Shown here: positions 8,879-20,600 of the stretch, one piece after another | Layout: each line of letters begins with the position of its first letter | How positions within the stretch are numbered: the first letter of the stretch is position 1 | From: Marinifilum flexuosum | GTDB lineage: Bacteria; Bacteroidota; Bacteroidia; Bacteroidales; Marinifilaceae | Assembly (NCBI RefSeq): GCF_003610555.1 | Contig: NZ_RAPQ01000010.1 | Span: 186,001 to 250,000, forward strand | DNA length: 64,000 bases | Direction: 5' to 3' | Position numbers and translations under genes: made by a program | The notes under the pieces: model-generated | Database searches by the model: none | What the model was told of the DNA's origin: nothing | What the model saw: only the letters and a program-made list of their open reading frames with translations

Positions 8879-9649
8879 ATGTTAATAGTTATATCACCTG
8901 CCAAAACGTTAGATTTTGAATCTCAAGCGAAAACAGATATTCATTCTGAAGCAAACTTTACGAAAGATGCTGAACAATTGATAAAAATTCTTCGCAAACT
9001 TAAAGTTGATGAAATTGGAGATTTCATGGGCATTAGCCCTAAACTGGCTCAATTGAATTTTGAACGTTTTCATGAATGGAACTTGCCTTTTACTCCCGAT
9101 AATGCCAAGCAAGCACTATTGGCCTTTAAAGGCGATGTTTATACAGGTATTGATGCAGAAAGCTTAAGTGATACTGACTTTGAAAATGCACAATCGCAAT
9201 TGCGCATTCTTTCCGGTTTGTATGGGGTTTTAAAGCCAATGGATTTAATTCAGACTTATCGATTGGAGATGGGGAAAAAACTGGAAAATAAAAAAGGGAA
9301 AGACCTGTATGAGTTTTGGGGAGATAAAATCACGAAATCCATTAATAAAGATTTAAAAGAATACGATCACCAGCACTTAATTAACCTGGCATCGAATGAG
9401 TATTATAAATCGATAAAGGCAAAACAAATAAAGGCCGAGATCATTACTCCTGCTTTTAAAGATTTGAAGAATGGACAATACAAAATGATTAGCTTCTTCG
9501 CTAAAAAAGCACGAGGATTAATGACTCGTTTCATTATTCAGAATGGAATAAGCAATCCTGATGACCTAAAAGCTTTTGATTTAGATGGATATATCTACAA
9601 TCCTAACTTATCAAAAGATAATGCTCCGGTTTTCACTCGTGATCATTAA
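8879..9649 (+). CDS. yaaA: Peroxide stress protein YaaA
   Basis: The 256-residue protein starts MLIVISPAKTLDFE, the hallmark of the YaaA/DUF328 family. It also has the conserved segments FTPDNAKQALLAFKGDVYTG, LRILSGLYGVLKPMDLI and YRLEMG, and the FFAKKARGLMTRF block near the C terminus. In E. coli, YaaA lowers free iron and limits Fenton damage during peroxide stress and binds DNA; a like role in the cytoplasm is inferred. Length is standard for the family. Confidence 0.95.
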   Translation: MLIVISPAKTLDFESQAKTDIHSEANFTKDAEQLIKILRKLKVDEIGDFMGISPKLAQLNFERFHEWNLPFTPDNAKQALLAFKGDVYTGIDAESLSDTDFENAQSQLRILSGLYGVLKPMDLIQTYRLEMGKKLENKKGKDLYEFWGDKITKSINKDLKEYDHQHLINLASNEYYKSIKAKQIKAEIITPAFKDLKNGQYKMISFFAKKARGLMTRFIIQNGISNPDDLKAFDLDGYIYNPNLSKDNAPVFTRDH

Positions 9650-9757
9650 AGAAAATTTACATTATTAAAAAGAGTTTTAAGTCTTGTTTTTGCTCTCATT
9701 TTTTACTATGTTTAAGTGTAAGACAATCCGAGTATTAACCCCATAATCCTTCTGCAT

Positions 9758-10471
9758 ATGACCACTGAAAACTATGTTGTAAAGTATGGTAGTCTTCTAA
9801 AAGAAGAAACCCTTGAAGTTATAGATGATAAAATATTACCTAATACCATTGTTCTCGAAGCGACAAATCCGTTTCCGGGATACTATGAGTATTATGATGG
9901 TTTTCAGAAAGATGTTCAGCCTCATTATATTTATTTGGTATTGGATAGAAGATACGATTTAGAAGAATTTACTCGAGCTACTCAAAAAATAATGAACTAT
10001 TTCGAGGCCAAATTCCACGCTGCAATAGGTACTATTACCATTTATAATGATATTCACTATGTAATTCGTATTAGAAGACTTAACACTTACGATCAAGTGA
10101 AGGAATTACAGGAATGTTATCAATCTGAAGGAATCATATTTAAGACAAATGGTTCTATTCCTCACAATTCTAAAGCAATGATTCAATTGAATAAGTTTTT
10201 TGCATTGGATATCATCGAAGACGGATACTTTAAAGATCATATTGAACCAAATCATGGATATTTTACCATCCCTGAAAAGCTAAATTGGAAGCAATTTGAG
10301 CAATTAACAAAGAAAGTGAAGTACAATATGGAGATGATTCATTTCGATGTTTCTCTGGGCTTTATTTACGACCATTTTAAAGCGATTGATATGATCAGAG
10401 TTTATGCTGAAAACTTAAATCTGGATTTAATGAAGAAAATTCGAGCTAAATACATTGAAAGAATAAAATAG
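9758..10471 (+). CDS. Conserved hypothetical protein, 237 aa
   Basis: A soluble protein with no signal peptide or membrane segment that I cannot assign to a family. Visible features are an aromatic-rich stretch (NPFPGYYEYYDGF, HYIYLVLDRRYDLEEF), an alternating beta-strand block (AIGTITIYNDIHYVIRIRRL) and a lysine-rich C-terminal helix (DLMKKIRAKYIERIK). It begins 108 bases after yaaA and ends just before a bidirectional terminator. Codon use matches its neighbours, so it looks like a real resident gene. No function is proposed. Confidence 0.75.
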   Translation: MTTENYVVKYGSLLKEETLEVIDDKILPNTIVLEATNPFPGYYEYYDGFQKDVQPHYIYLVLDRRYDLEEFTRATQKIMNYFEAKFHAAIGTITIYNDIHYVIRIRRLNTYDQVKELQECYQSEGIIFKTNGSIPHNSKAMIQLNKFFALDIIEDGYFKDHIEPNHGYFTIPEKLNWKQFEQLTKKVKYNMEMIHFDVSLGFIYDHFKAIDMIRVYAENLNLDLMKKIRAKYIERIK

Positions 10472-10483
10472 ATTTACAAAACA

Positions 10484-10520
10484 AAAAAGGAGGTTTTCAA
10501 AATTGAAAACCTCCTTTTTT
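10484..10520. terminator. Bidirectional rho-independent terminator
   Basis: A perfect 10-bp stem (10489-10498 with 10505-10514, GGAGGTTTTC/GAAAACCTCC) is flanked by an A run on one side and a T run on the other. It serves both the gene ending at 10471 and the convergent porP gene ending at 10535. Confidence 0.95.
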
Positions 10521-10534
10521 CATGCAATATTTCC

Positions 10535-11527
10535 TTAAAATACTGGTGATCGAACTGCCTTAATTCTTTTCCTCCTTTTCTTGGTAGTCGCAAGTGGAAA
10601 AGAGAATGATATTTCATGTGCTCCAGTATTCGTATGAATTAACTTAGATATGGCGTAATCGTAACTGTAAGCCACTTTAAAGCGTTCGGTAACGAAACCT
10701 GCCATGGCAATAAAAGAGTCGTAATTTGGCTCAAAATTCTGGTTAAACCACAATCCGAATACCACAGAACTCTTACTTGCATATAATCCATAGTTCATCT
10801 GAGAAAAATCTCCTTGTTGCTGATAAAGCAATGCTGGGGCAAGAATCCAATTATCAGCATATCTTCTACTTCTTCCTCCCAACACAAATTCAGCACCTGC
10901 GTGAACTGTGTACTTGGTTTGCAATTTGTCTTCCTGTTCGTCATCAAAACTTAAATCTGGCTTAGCCAAGTGATGAGCAGCAATACCGAAATAAAAATCT
11001 CCGTAATAAGCTATCGAACCCAATGAGAAATCCCATCCATCTTTTCTCCTATTTACAGGATCACCTGAAGGATTGTGTGGAAATATATTCCCATAAATAG
11101 GAGAAACCTGATCGGGAAATACAAGGTTCTGCCAATCTACTTTTTTTTGCATAAAAGCTGCCTGAATAGCTGGACGAATCACAAAATCATCTGTTATTCT
11201 CAAGTAGAATGAGTACATCCCAGCAAAGGTGGTTGTTTTTAATGCTCCATCTCCCTGATCATCCTGAATTACCATAACACCTATTCCTCCATTTAAAGTC
11301 TCATAGAAGTTATCGAATGCTACACTATAAGTAACGTATGGAAGATCCAAATTTGGCCATTGGTTACGATAGTTTAAGCTAACATTTGAATTATTTGTAG
11401 ATCCTGCCAAAGCTGGATTCAGGTATAGTTTATTTGCATAAAACTGAGAAAACCGGATATCCTGAGCAAAGCTTTGCACCAACGATCCAACAAATAATAA
11501 GCAAAAAACAATCAGAGCTTTCTTCAT
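10535..11527 (-). CDS. PorP/SprF family type IX secretion outer-membrane protein
   Basis: The 330-residue protein has a signal peptide (about 1-21, ending QSFAQ) followed by the family opening DIRFSQFYANKLYLNPALAG. Repeated amphipathic strands then suggest an outer-membrane beta barrel, with SYDYAISKL near the C terminus. Members of this family are typically encoded next to large secreted proteins with a type B (gliding-motility-associated) C-terminal domain and are needed for their export or surface attachment. That is the arrangement here, 125 bases downstream of the giant Ig protein gene. A hairpin terminator separates the two, so expression may be partly independent or rely on readthrough. 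Confidence 0.93.
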   Translation of the reverse strand: MKKALIVFCLLFVGSLVQSFAQDIRFSQFYANKLYLNPALAGSTNNSNVSLNYRNQWPNLDLPYVTYSVAFDNFYETLNGGIGVMVIQDDQGDGALKTTTFAGMYSFYLRITDDFVIRPAIQAAFMQKKVDWQNLVFPDQVSPIYGNIFPHNPSGDPVNRRKDGWDFSLGSIAYYGDFYFGIAAHHLAKPDLSFDDEQEDKLQTKYTVHAGAEFVLGGRSRRYADNWILAPALLYQQQGDFSQMNYGLYASKSSVVFGLWFNQNFEPNYDSFIAMAGFVTERFKVAYSYDYAISKLIHTNTGAHEISFSFPLATTKKRRKRIKAVRSPVF

Positions 11528-11564
11528 CTATACTCAATTTATAACTCCACAGAGTTATTCTAGT

Positions 11565-11608
11565 TAAAAAAGTGATTCGGACATTTGTGTGTAAGTCCGA
11601 AATCACTT
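11565..11608 (-). terminator. Terminator/attenuator between the giant gene and porP
   Basis: A stem of about 13 bp with one bulge (11570-11582 with 11595-11608, AAGTGATTCGGAC/GTCCGAAATCACTT) is followed on the minus strand by six T. It lies 45 bases after the giant gene stop and before the porP start. Confidence 0.75.
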
Positions 11609-11652
11609 GTAAAATAAATTTATTTTATTGATAAAATAAAACCTTTTCTTGA

Positions 11653-14600
11653 TTATCTGATCAACATGAAGGTTCCCTTATTGGTAAGTTCACCATTAAT
11701 AAACACCATCCAAACATATGCTCCTGCCGGACAAAGTTTTCCTTTGTATTTACCATCCCAACCACCGTTGCGACCTACTTCGTCAGTCTTATAAAGCAAT
11801 TCTCCCCAGCGGTTGTATACATACATTTCAAATTGCTCAATATCGTAATTGATATCTTTTAAATAAAATTTGTCGTTATCATTACTAGAATTTGGAGTAA
11901 ATGCATTAGGTGATTCTATACCTACCGGTTTCACCTCTACATTCACAGAATCCTTAGCAATACAACCTAAGTTATCTCTTACTGTTAGTTTATATTTACC
12001 TGTTTCCGATACCTCGTATCTCTGAAGAATACTGCCTTCCTTACCATCTTCCCACTCAAAGTAGTATGGAGAATATTCCAATGGAAGATTTGGAACCAAT
12101 GTTACAGTTTGTCCTTCAAAAATTGTTATTGGTCGATCTTTAACAAGCTCAATCTCTCTAGGTCCACTAAAAATCAAATTATTCAACAATTCTGGTTTTG
12201 GTGTTGGATTTATTACAAAATTTTGATCATCGCCACAACCATATTTGTTCTCTACAGTTAACAGATATTTACCTGGTTGATCAATTGTTCTATTAATATC
12301 CGTGTATCCATCTTCCCAAATAGGATTTTCCATTCCTGCAATATTCACTTCGAATTTTTCACCCTCACAAGCAAACTTATCTTCTTCCAATTCAGGATCA
12401 GCTACCATATTTACAAGTACTTCTCCCTCTGCATCACAACCATAAAGGTCGGTCACACTAATCTTGTAAGTATAAGTTCCTTCAGGAGCATTTACAATCC
12501 TCGGACTTCTTGTATTAGGGTCATCTAAATGATCTGGATTCGTCCAAGTAATTTCACCTGCATCACCTACAATATCCGTTAGTAATTGTAATTGGTTACA
12601 CTGACCTACCATAGTATCAGAAATGGTAGTTACAATTGGCAGCGGAGCAACTGTAAGCTCAACTAAATCCATATTTGTACAACCATGCTCATCCATAACC
12701 GTGGCAACCAATACTTGTGATTTTCCAGGAGTAAATGTTGGAGTCATAGAATTCGCATCATCCAAATCTGCTGCTGGTGACCATTGAATATTACTTTCAT
12801 CCGTTTCTGCACTTAATTTAAAAGGCTTACAGCTACCAATGGTAGTATCATCTGTAATATTTACCGTTGGCAAAGGATCTACTTGTAAAGTTGTTTTTGA
12901 TGTAACATTAGAACATCCATTTTCATCGGTATAAGAATAATGAATATTATAGGTTCCTGCTCCTTTCTCTGCTGGATTGAATACTTCTTCAGAAATATCA
13001 TCAACCCAATAAATACCACCTTCAGGATACCCTCCTGAAAGAGTAAAGCTTTCATTACATACTCCTTTTGATTCAAATAGAGCCAAGTTCACATCAGGTA
13101 GAGCATTTAATTTCACCAATGAATCGACTTTTGACTCACAACCAGTAGCAACATCTGTAATCATGATAGAAAGTTCTCCATCCTCCAGTTCACCCCAGGT
13201 AACACGAGTACGTAAACCTTTATCTGGTCCAGCAAATAAACCACCTTCTACTCCCCATCCATACTCAATTTCTGGTATTGCATCAGTTGTATATGTAACA
13301 CGATCTTCCTTAGCACAAAGTACCATTCTACCCAAAATTCTCGAGTTTGGTAATTCATGAACGGTTAATTCTGTTGGTTTTGTTGATCTTGAATCTGTAC
13401 ATCTATCAGAAACAATACATGTATAATATCCACTATTATCTGGGCTTGTTTTACCTAAATTCAATACCGATGTATTTTCTCCAGTTAAATCAACTCCATC
13501 CAACTTCCATTGGTAAATTACATCATTACCCTCTACATCTGTTGTAAGCATTACTTCTTCACCAGAACAAACCTCAATATCTGCCATCTCAGATAAAATT
13601 CTCAATTGAGGAATTACCTTAAGCGTCATTTCATCGCTAATAACATCTGAACATGAATTATAAACTTTACAAGTATAATTGGCTTCATCAGTAAGCTGAA
13701 TGGATGTTAAACTCAATACAGGTGAAGTTTTTCCAACTATATCAATTCCATCTTTTCTCCACTGATATTTCAGCTCTTCACCGGTAGCACTAACACTAAA
13801 TTCTATCAAGGATGTGTTTTCACAAGTTTCTACATTGTCACTAACTGAAATAACTACTGGTAATTCAGTCACCTCTAGGTTTCCTGTTGTTGTTACATTA
13901 CCACATAAACCTGTTACTTGTACTTCATAATTTCCCTCATGCGCTAATTGGGTTGGATTATAATTCAGAATTTTTTGATCCGAAACCTCAACTCCTCCAA
14001 AAAACCATTTGTACTTAATATTAGCTGCTCCTTTTACATTTGGAATCCATTCTAATTCCTCGCCTTCACAAATTGTTTTAGCACCAAGAGCTGCAAGAAG
14101 AGTTGTATTCTCATAAACACGAACTGTTGTTTTCTCAACAATACCATCTACTGGAGCTCCCTCTCCTTCAACCTTACAAGTATAAACACCTGCATCACCT
14201 GCTTTAAGTTCAGCTACATAAAGGGTTAAATTAGTTTCTCCAGGAATTTCAAATCCATCCTTAAACCATTTAACCGATGATATTTGACCAGTGGCACTTA
14301 TACTCAAACTTAATGGTTCACCAACACATTTTTCTTCCAAACTAACCAATCCATCAGTAATAACAACCGGTTCCTTAACAGTTATCTTACCTGTTGCCAA
14401 TCGAGTTGCACAAGTGCCATTAATTTCGCAATTGTAATACCCTTCATCAGCAAATTGAATGTTTGTTAGCGTTAATGAATTTGTTTTTTCAGATAAGTTA
14501 GTAGTTACACCATCTTTTACATGAGTCCATGTATAAGACAGGTTATGACCTGTAGCATCAACTGTCATCGTGTAATCTTGCCCAACAAATCGCACTACAT

Positions 14601-17600
14601 TCTTTAAAGTAGCTAGAATTATTGTTGAAGGATTCACTGTTAATTGTGCAGTCTCTATTAATATTTCTCCACAACCATTATCGTTGGTAACAGTACATTC
14701 CACGATATACACTTTTGGAGTAAATTCATCTGCTGGAAGTACATCCGTACCACTCATTAACAGTGTAGGAGTATTTAATTCAACACCGCCAACAACAACA
14801 ACATCACCATCAATTTTCCATTGGTAAATTAAATCACGTCCTGTAGCTTTTGCTCTAAACACAACATCTTCATTTTCACAAACCGTTTGATTTGCAATTG
14901 GGGCTAATGTGGGTTTAGGATTAACAACCTGAGCTCCTACTGAAATATCAGATCCGCATTTATTTGAAACTTCAACCTTATAATTACCTTCCATTGCTGT
15001 TGTTGCATCTCCTAAATTCAATTGAACTCCAGCTACAGAATTTGTTGATCCATCTTTTAATGTCCACTCAATATCATCGTAAGATCCAGTTACACTTACC
15101 GTACCTAATACCAAAGGATCACCTTCACAAACTGCTATTAGATTTTCTATGCCATCTCCATCAATTGAAGGCGCATGCATAATTGTAATATTAGTTGTGT
15201 AAGTAAATGTATTTCCACAATGATCTTCAACAATACATTGATAGCTTCCTGCATCTAAGTCAGTAACTGCAGCAACCAAATAATTCGTTGTTGCTGTTAT
15301 TGAATTTCCATTATGCGTCCATGTGTAAGATTTTACATCACCAGTCACTTCTACTTCAAGATTTAACTCATTTCCTAAACAAATCTTATCTGTAAGATTC
15401 CATGGTGTTCCTACTACAATTGGCTCATAAATATTTATATATCCCGATACTGATTCAGTTGAGCAATTGTCGTTTACAACTATCTTGTATTGACCTGCTT
15501 GATTCTTATCTATAACAACAAGAGTATAGCTTGGGTCTGGTGTAACTCCTAAACTCACATCATCCTTAAACCACTCATATGTAGTTGTTGCAAGCTTAGC
15601 AGCATCAACATTTACTGTTGCAGTTAAAGTCTCAGTTTTACCCAAACAGGTCTCGTCAACATTTGTCCATGCTTCAATACTTAAGTCAGAATAATGACTA
15701 ACAATAAATTTGTCTTTTTCCTCCGGACAAACACCATTATCAACTGTTACTTCGTAATTTCCATTATCCGTATCAGCAATATTAACTGTTGGGGTAGTAG
15801 AAACTTCCGTCCCTACAGTATTTGTCCATGAATAGGTTAGAGGTGTAGTTCCTGATGTTACATTCAATGTAATCTGCTTACTTTCACCAAAACATAAAGG
15901 CTGATCGGCTATTGGATCAAAGGCAACAGGTGCAAAAACATCAACTTTTACCTCATTTGATGTATCATCAGCACTTGAACCATCTTTAACAAGACAATGG
16001 AATGTCCAATCTTTCATTTGATCTCTTACCGATGTGATCTTAAGCTTGGAACCATTCAAATCGCTTGTCGAACTTAAAGAAGGTTCAGAACCAATAGAAT
16101 TGAAATCAACTCCATTCGTGCTATATTCCCACTCATAAATTAACCCTTCACTTGTTCCTTTAATCTCAAACTCAATATCATCTCCAATACAAGCCTGAAG
16201 GTTTGTTGGTTGGGTAAAGATTTTGAATAGAGCATTAACAGTTATTTTAACTGTAGCACTTTCTACATCAGCTGAACAAGTATTGCTAACAAGACAACGG
16301 TATTGATTTTCGTTGAACGATAGATTTGCTTTTGTAATTGTTAAAGTTGCAGTATTACTTCCCGAATAAGTTGTTGCATCATCTGTTAAATCATCCCAAG
16401 TTCCACCGTTTAGAATTTGCCATTGATAATTGATTGGTTCTTCACCAGTAGCAATTAATTCAAATGTGGCATTTTCTCCATCTGAAATTGTAATATCACT
16501 TGGTTCAGAAGTAATCGTCACTCCTTGGTTTACTATCAATTCTGCAACATCACTAGTTAAACTATTTCCACATCCATCGGTAATAACACAATAATAGGTA
16601 TTACCATCTACAGCTGTTGTTGGTGTATATTTATTATTATCTACCAAAGCTGTTACTGCTACTCCATTCTCAAACCATTGGTAATTTAGCGTTCCATAAC
16701 CTGTAGCTACAACCGAAAATTCAGGAATCTCTCCTCCTTCACACATGTCTTCTATTTCTGGTGGAGTTATAATAGCTAGTTCCGGACGAACTGTAAAAGT
16801 AAATGTTCTACTTTCAGTTACACAATCATTTGAAACTTCACACACATAAACAATGTTTGCACTAATTTCATCAACAAAATAAGAATCAGTTGTAGATATA
16901 ATATTAGCAGGAGCACCTTGTACATACCATTTATACTCTTTATCATCTCCTGTTGCTGTAACAGATAGGTTTCTGGATTCTCCTTTACAAACTTCTTCTG
17001 ACGTATCAGCATCAACAGGAGTAGTTATTGCCACTTCTTCCCATACTGTTAATTTTGCTTTATTAGTTGTCATAGGAGAGCCTGTCCCTTTTGAAACGAT
17101 ACAATAAAACTGCCAATCATTCATAACTGGTGTTACATTGGCAATGGTTAATTGACCAGGTACAGAAATATCCCAAATTGCTTTTGCTGGATGATCTGTT
17201 CCATCATTATAAAACCAATTGTATGCATTAACACCTGCCACTACTTCTACTGTAAATGTAACTGGTAAACCTTCACATAGTTTCTGATCTGACGGATGAG
17301 CTGTAATTAAAGCTAAAGGATCAATTAATAGTTTGGCAAGATTAGTTTCTACAGAAGGAACACAACCTTTCACTCCATCTGTTGTTACAATACAACGATA
17401 TTGCTTACCATCCATTCCGTCAGCAATTCTTGCATTCGTAACAGTTAATTCTTCAGTATTAACTCCAGAATAAGGATCTACTTCGGTCAGATCAATCCAA
17501 TCATCAGGATTTGGACCATTCCAAACTTGCCACTGATACGTGTAATTTGGTTCTCCAGAAGCTGTTACATTAAAATGAGCCGTTCCATTATCAGCTATTG

Positions 17601-20600
17601 ATTGATCCAATGGATCTGTTACTGCAAGTGGCTCTACAACTGTTAACAAAGCACTCTTTGAAGTAACTGTATTACAATCAGTAGACACTACGCAATAATA
17701 CGATTGTCCATTCTGCGGAGTATCTACAATTAAATTTGCATGGCCAGTACCAACAGCTACATCATTTTTATCATACCATTGATAAGTAAATGGTCCATCT
17801 CCATTTGCTGTTACTGTAAATGTTGGGTTAGGATCACCTATACACATTACTACATCCTCAGGATTATCAAGTGTAAGCAATTCTAATACATCTACTCCAA
17901 ATGTTCTAGTCTCATTATTACAATTCTGATTGTTAAAGACTTCAACCTTATAAGTCCCTTCATCTCCTGTAGTAACTTTAGCAATACTGAAAGTTGCTTT
18001 ATCGGAAAGAGTAGTTGACTCATCTCCTACCTTATACCATTTGTATTTTAAGTTCTCACCTGAAGCTTCAACTGTTATTGAGAAAGGTGCATCTACGCAA
18101 GCTTTAAGATTTGGATCATTCAGTGTAGTCACAACAATATTATCCCAAACATCAACCGTAACTTCACTTGATGATTGAGATGTACTTACTCCATCACTTA
18201 CAAGACATCTAAATCCCCAGTTTTCCATATCTTGTGTTGCGCCGGTAACTGTATAAGTAGAAACTTTTACATCAGTATCTATTTTTGCATTCTTGAAATT
18301 ATCATCTCCTGTGTGATATTGCCATTGGTAAGTCAAACCTGTTGTCTTTGTACCAGTAATTGAGAATGTAAAATCTTCTCCCTCACATACTACCTGGTTT
18401 GCAGGTTGCCCTGAATTTGCAATTTTATTAACTGAATTTATTGTAAGTTTTGCTTTATCACTAGTTGCAGTAGCATTCAATGCGCAAATTGCCCCATCAC
18501 TTGTTACTACACATCTGTATTGGTTTCCATCAAATTCAGCTTTTAGTGCATTTGTGATTTTAAGTTCTGGAGAGTTAATTCCTAAATATTTTGCACCGGT
18601 AACTGGTTCCCAATCAGACCCATTCAAAATTTCCCATTGGTAAGAATAATCCTTCTCTCCTGAAGCTATTACGCTAAAGGTTGCATCTGCTCCATCATTA
18701 ATCGTTAAATCATCAGGATTGGTAACTGCAACTTTTGGTATAATTGTAAGTGTTGCTTTTTTAGATGTTGCGATTCCACAAGCATCTCCTGAAATTTCAC
18801 AATAATATGATTGTCCATCAACAGGCACTACTGTTAATGTTGGATTATCATTACCAACTGGATTCTCATCTTTATCAAACCACTGATAATGTATATCACC
18901 TTGAACTTCTCCTTCAACTGTAAAATCAACAGAAACTTCTGTTTCACAAATTATTTGATCATCTGGATCTTTAGTAATCTTAGGTTTTTTATTTATAATT
19001 ACATTAAATGTTAAAGTTTGTTCTCCACATCCTACTATACCATTACTCAATTCACAGGTATACTCACCATCATCTTCACCAATTTTAACATTCGTCAATT
19101 CAATGCTTGGTGTATTTGGAAGTACCCTAGTTGGATCAGTTTTTTGAGTCCATTTGTATTGAATCTTATTATCTCCAGCATCATCTGCATCAACAAATAA
19201 TGAAACTGTTTCACCTTCACATACTGTAGTTACTGCATCAGATTGATCATTTGTTACCATCTTATTTGTAATATCAACAGTAATTGTAGCCTGACTATTA
19301 CCACAATAATCAGAAGTTACCTTCGCAACATAAGTTCCATCATCATCTTGACTAGTGGCAGGATTAATCACAAAATCAGTAGATTCTGAATTTCCATCGG
19401 CAATTTCATCTGTATTTTCACCGTTCTGTTTCCACCATGAAATACCATTATGTTCGCCACTTTCCGTGATTTTTAACTCAAGGAGACCTGCGCATTGCTG
19501 TATAACACTACGATCAGCTGTTAATATTGGTTTCTCGTGCACTTGAATAATATACTTTTTCTCTAAATTATCACAATTTCCAAGGCTTGTTACTTTTGCT
19601 TTGTAAGTATAGGTTCCTGGTATATCGTGTTTACTTAATTGTACCTGATTTACATCTCCAAAACCAACTAGTGGATTATCAGTATTATTGGTCCAACTTA
19701 CAGTATAAATATCTGCATCTCCATTCACTTCAATATTAAGAACTGGTTGTTCTCCTTGACAAATATGAATGGTTTCATCGGCAGGAGAAACTATAGAAAC
19801 ATGTTCGTGTACAATAAGCTCTCTTTGAATATTAACAACATCTCCACAAGTTAAAGTAACTGCACAATAATATATTCCTGCATCATTAACTGTTACAGGA
19901 TTAACGGTTAGTGAACCTGTTGATTCGCTTAAGATTGTTACATCTCCTGCTTTATTTTCAAAACTCCACTCAAAGTTTGGAGTTCCAGTATAAGCAATAT
20001 CAATACGGAAATCGGTATCGCCAACACATTTTTCAATTGCAGTTCCTATAGTAGAAGTAGTTACTTTTTCAATACTTAAATTAGCTGTTGCAGTTTTTGA
20101 ATTTCCACACTGATCTGTTACAATACATTTATATTGTCCTAAATCTGCATCCTGAACATTCATTAGACTCAAGAAGTTCGTATTTTCTCCTACAATGGTT
20201 GTATTTGTATTATCTTTCCATTCGTAAGTCAATTCCGACAAAGGTGAAACATCCTTCACTTCAACCACAAAGTCAACATCTTTTCCAATACAGGTCGCTT
20301 TGTCCTCCATTGATACAACACCAAAATCAGGAATCAGGTTCCATGTAAATTCATGAGTGAAATTATCTCCAACACAATTTGGTACAGCAATAAATTCCCA
20401 TGTCCCTTCGCTTGTTGTATTCACTTCGAATGTATATGGATTTGTAATTACAATTTCAGAACCGTCTGGTTTTTTAGCCTTGTACTCAGCAACGGCATCA
20501 TTATCATTAAAAGTAACGGTTACGTTTGTTGGACTACAGAATGGTCCAGTAGCACTGGCTGTTATGCCATTCACAATCATCTTTGGCACCACTGTTAATT

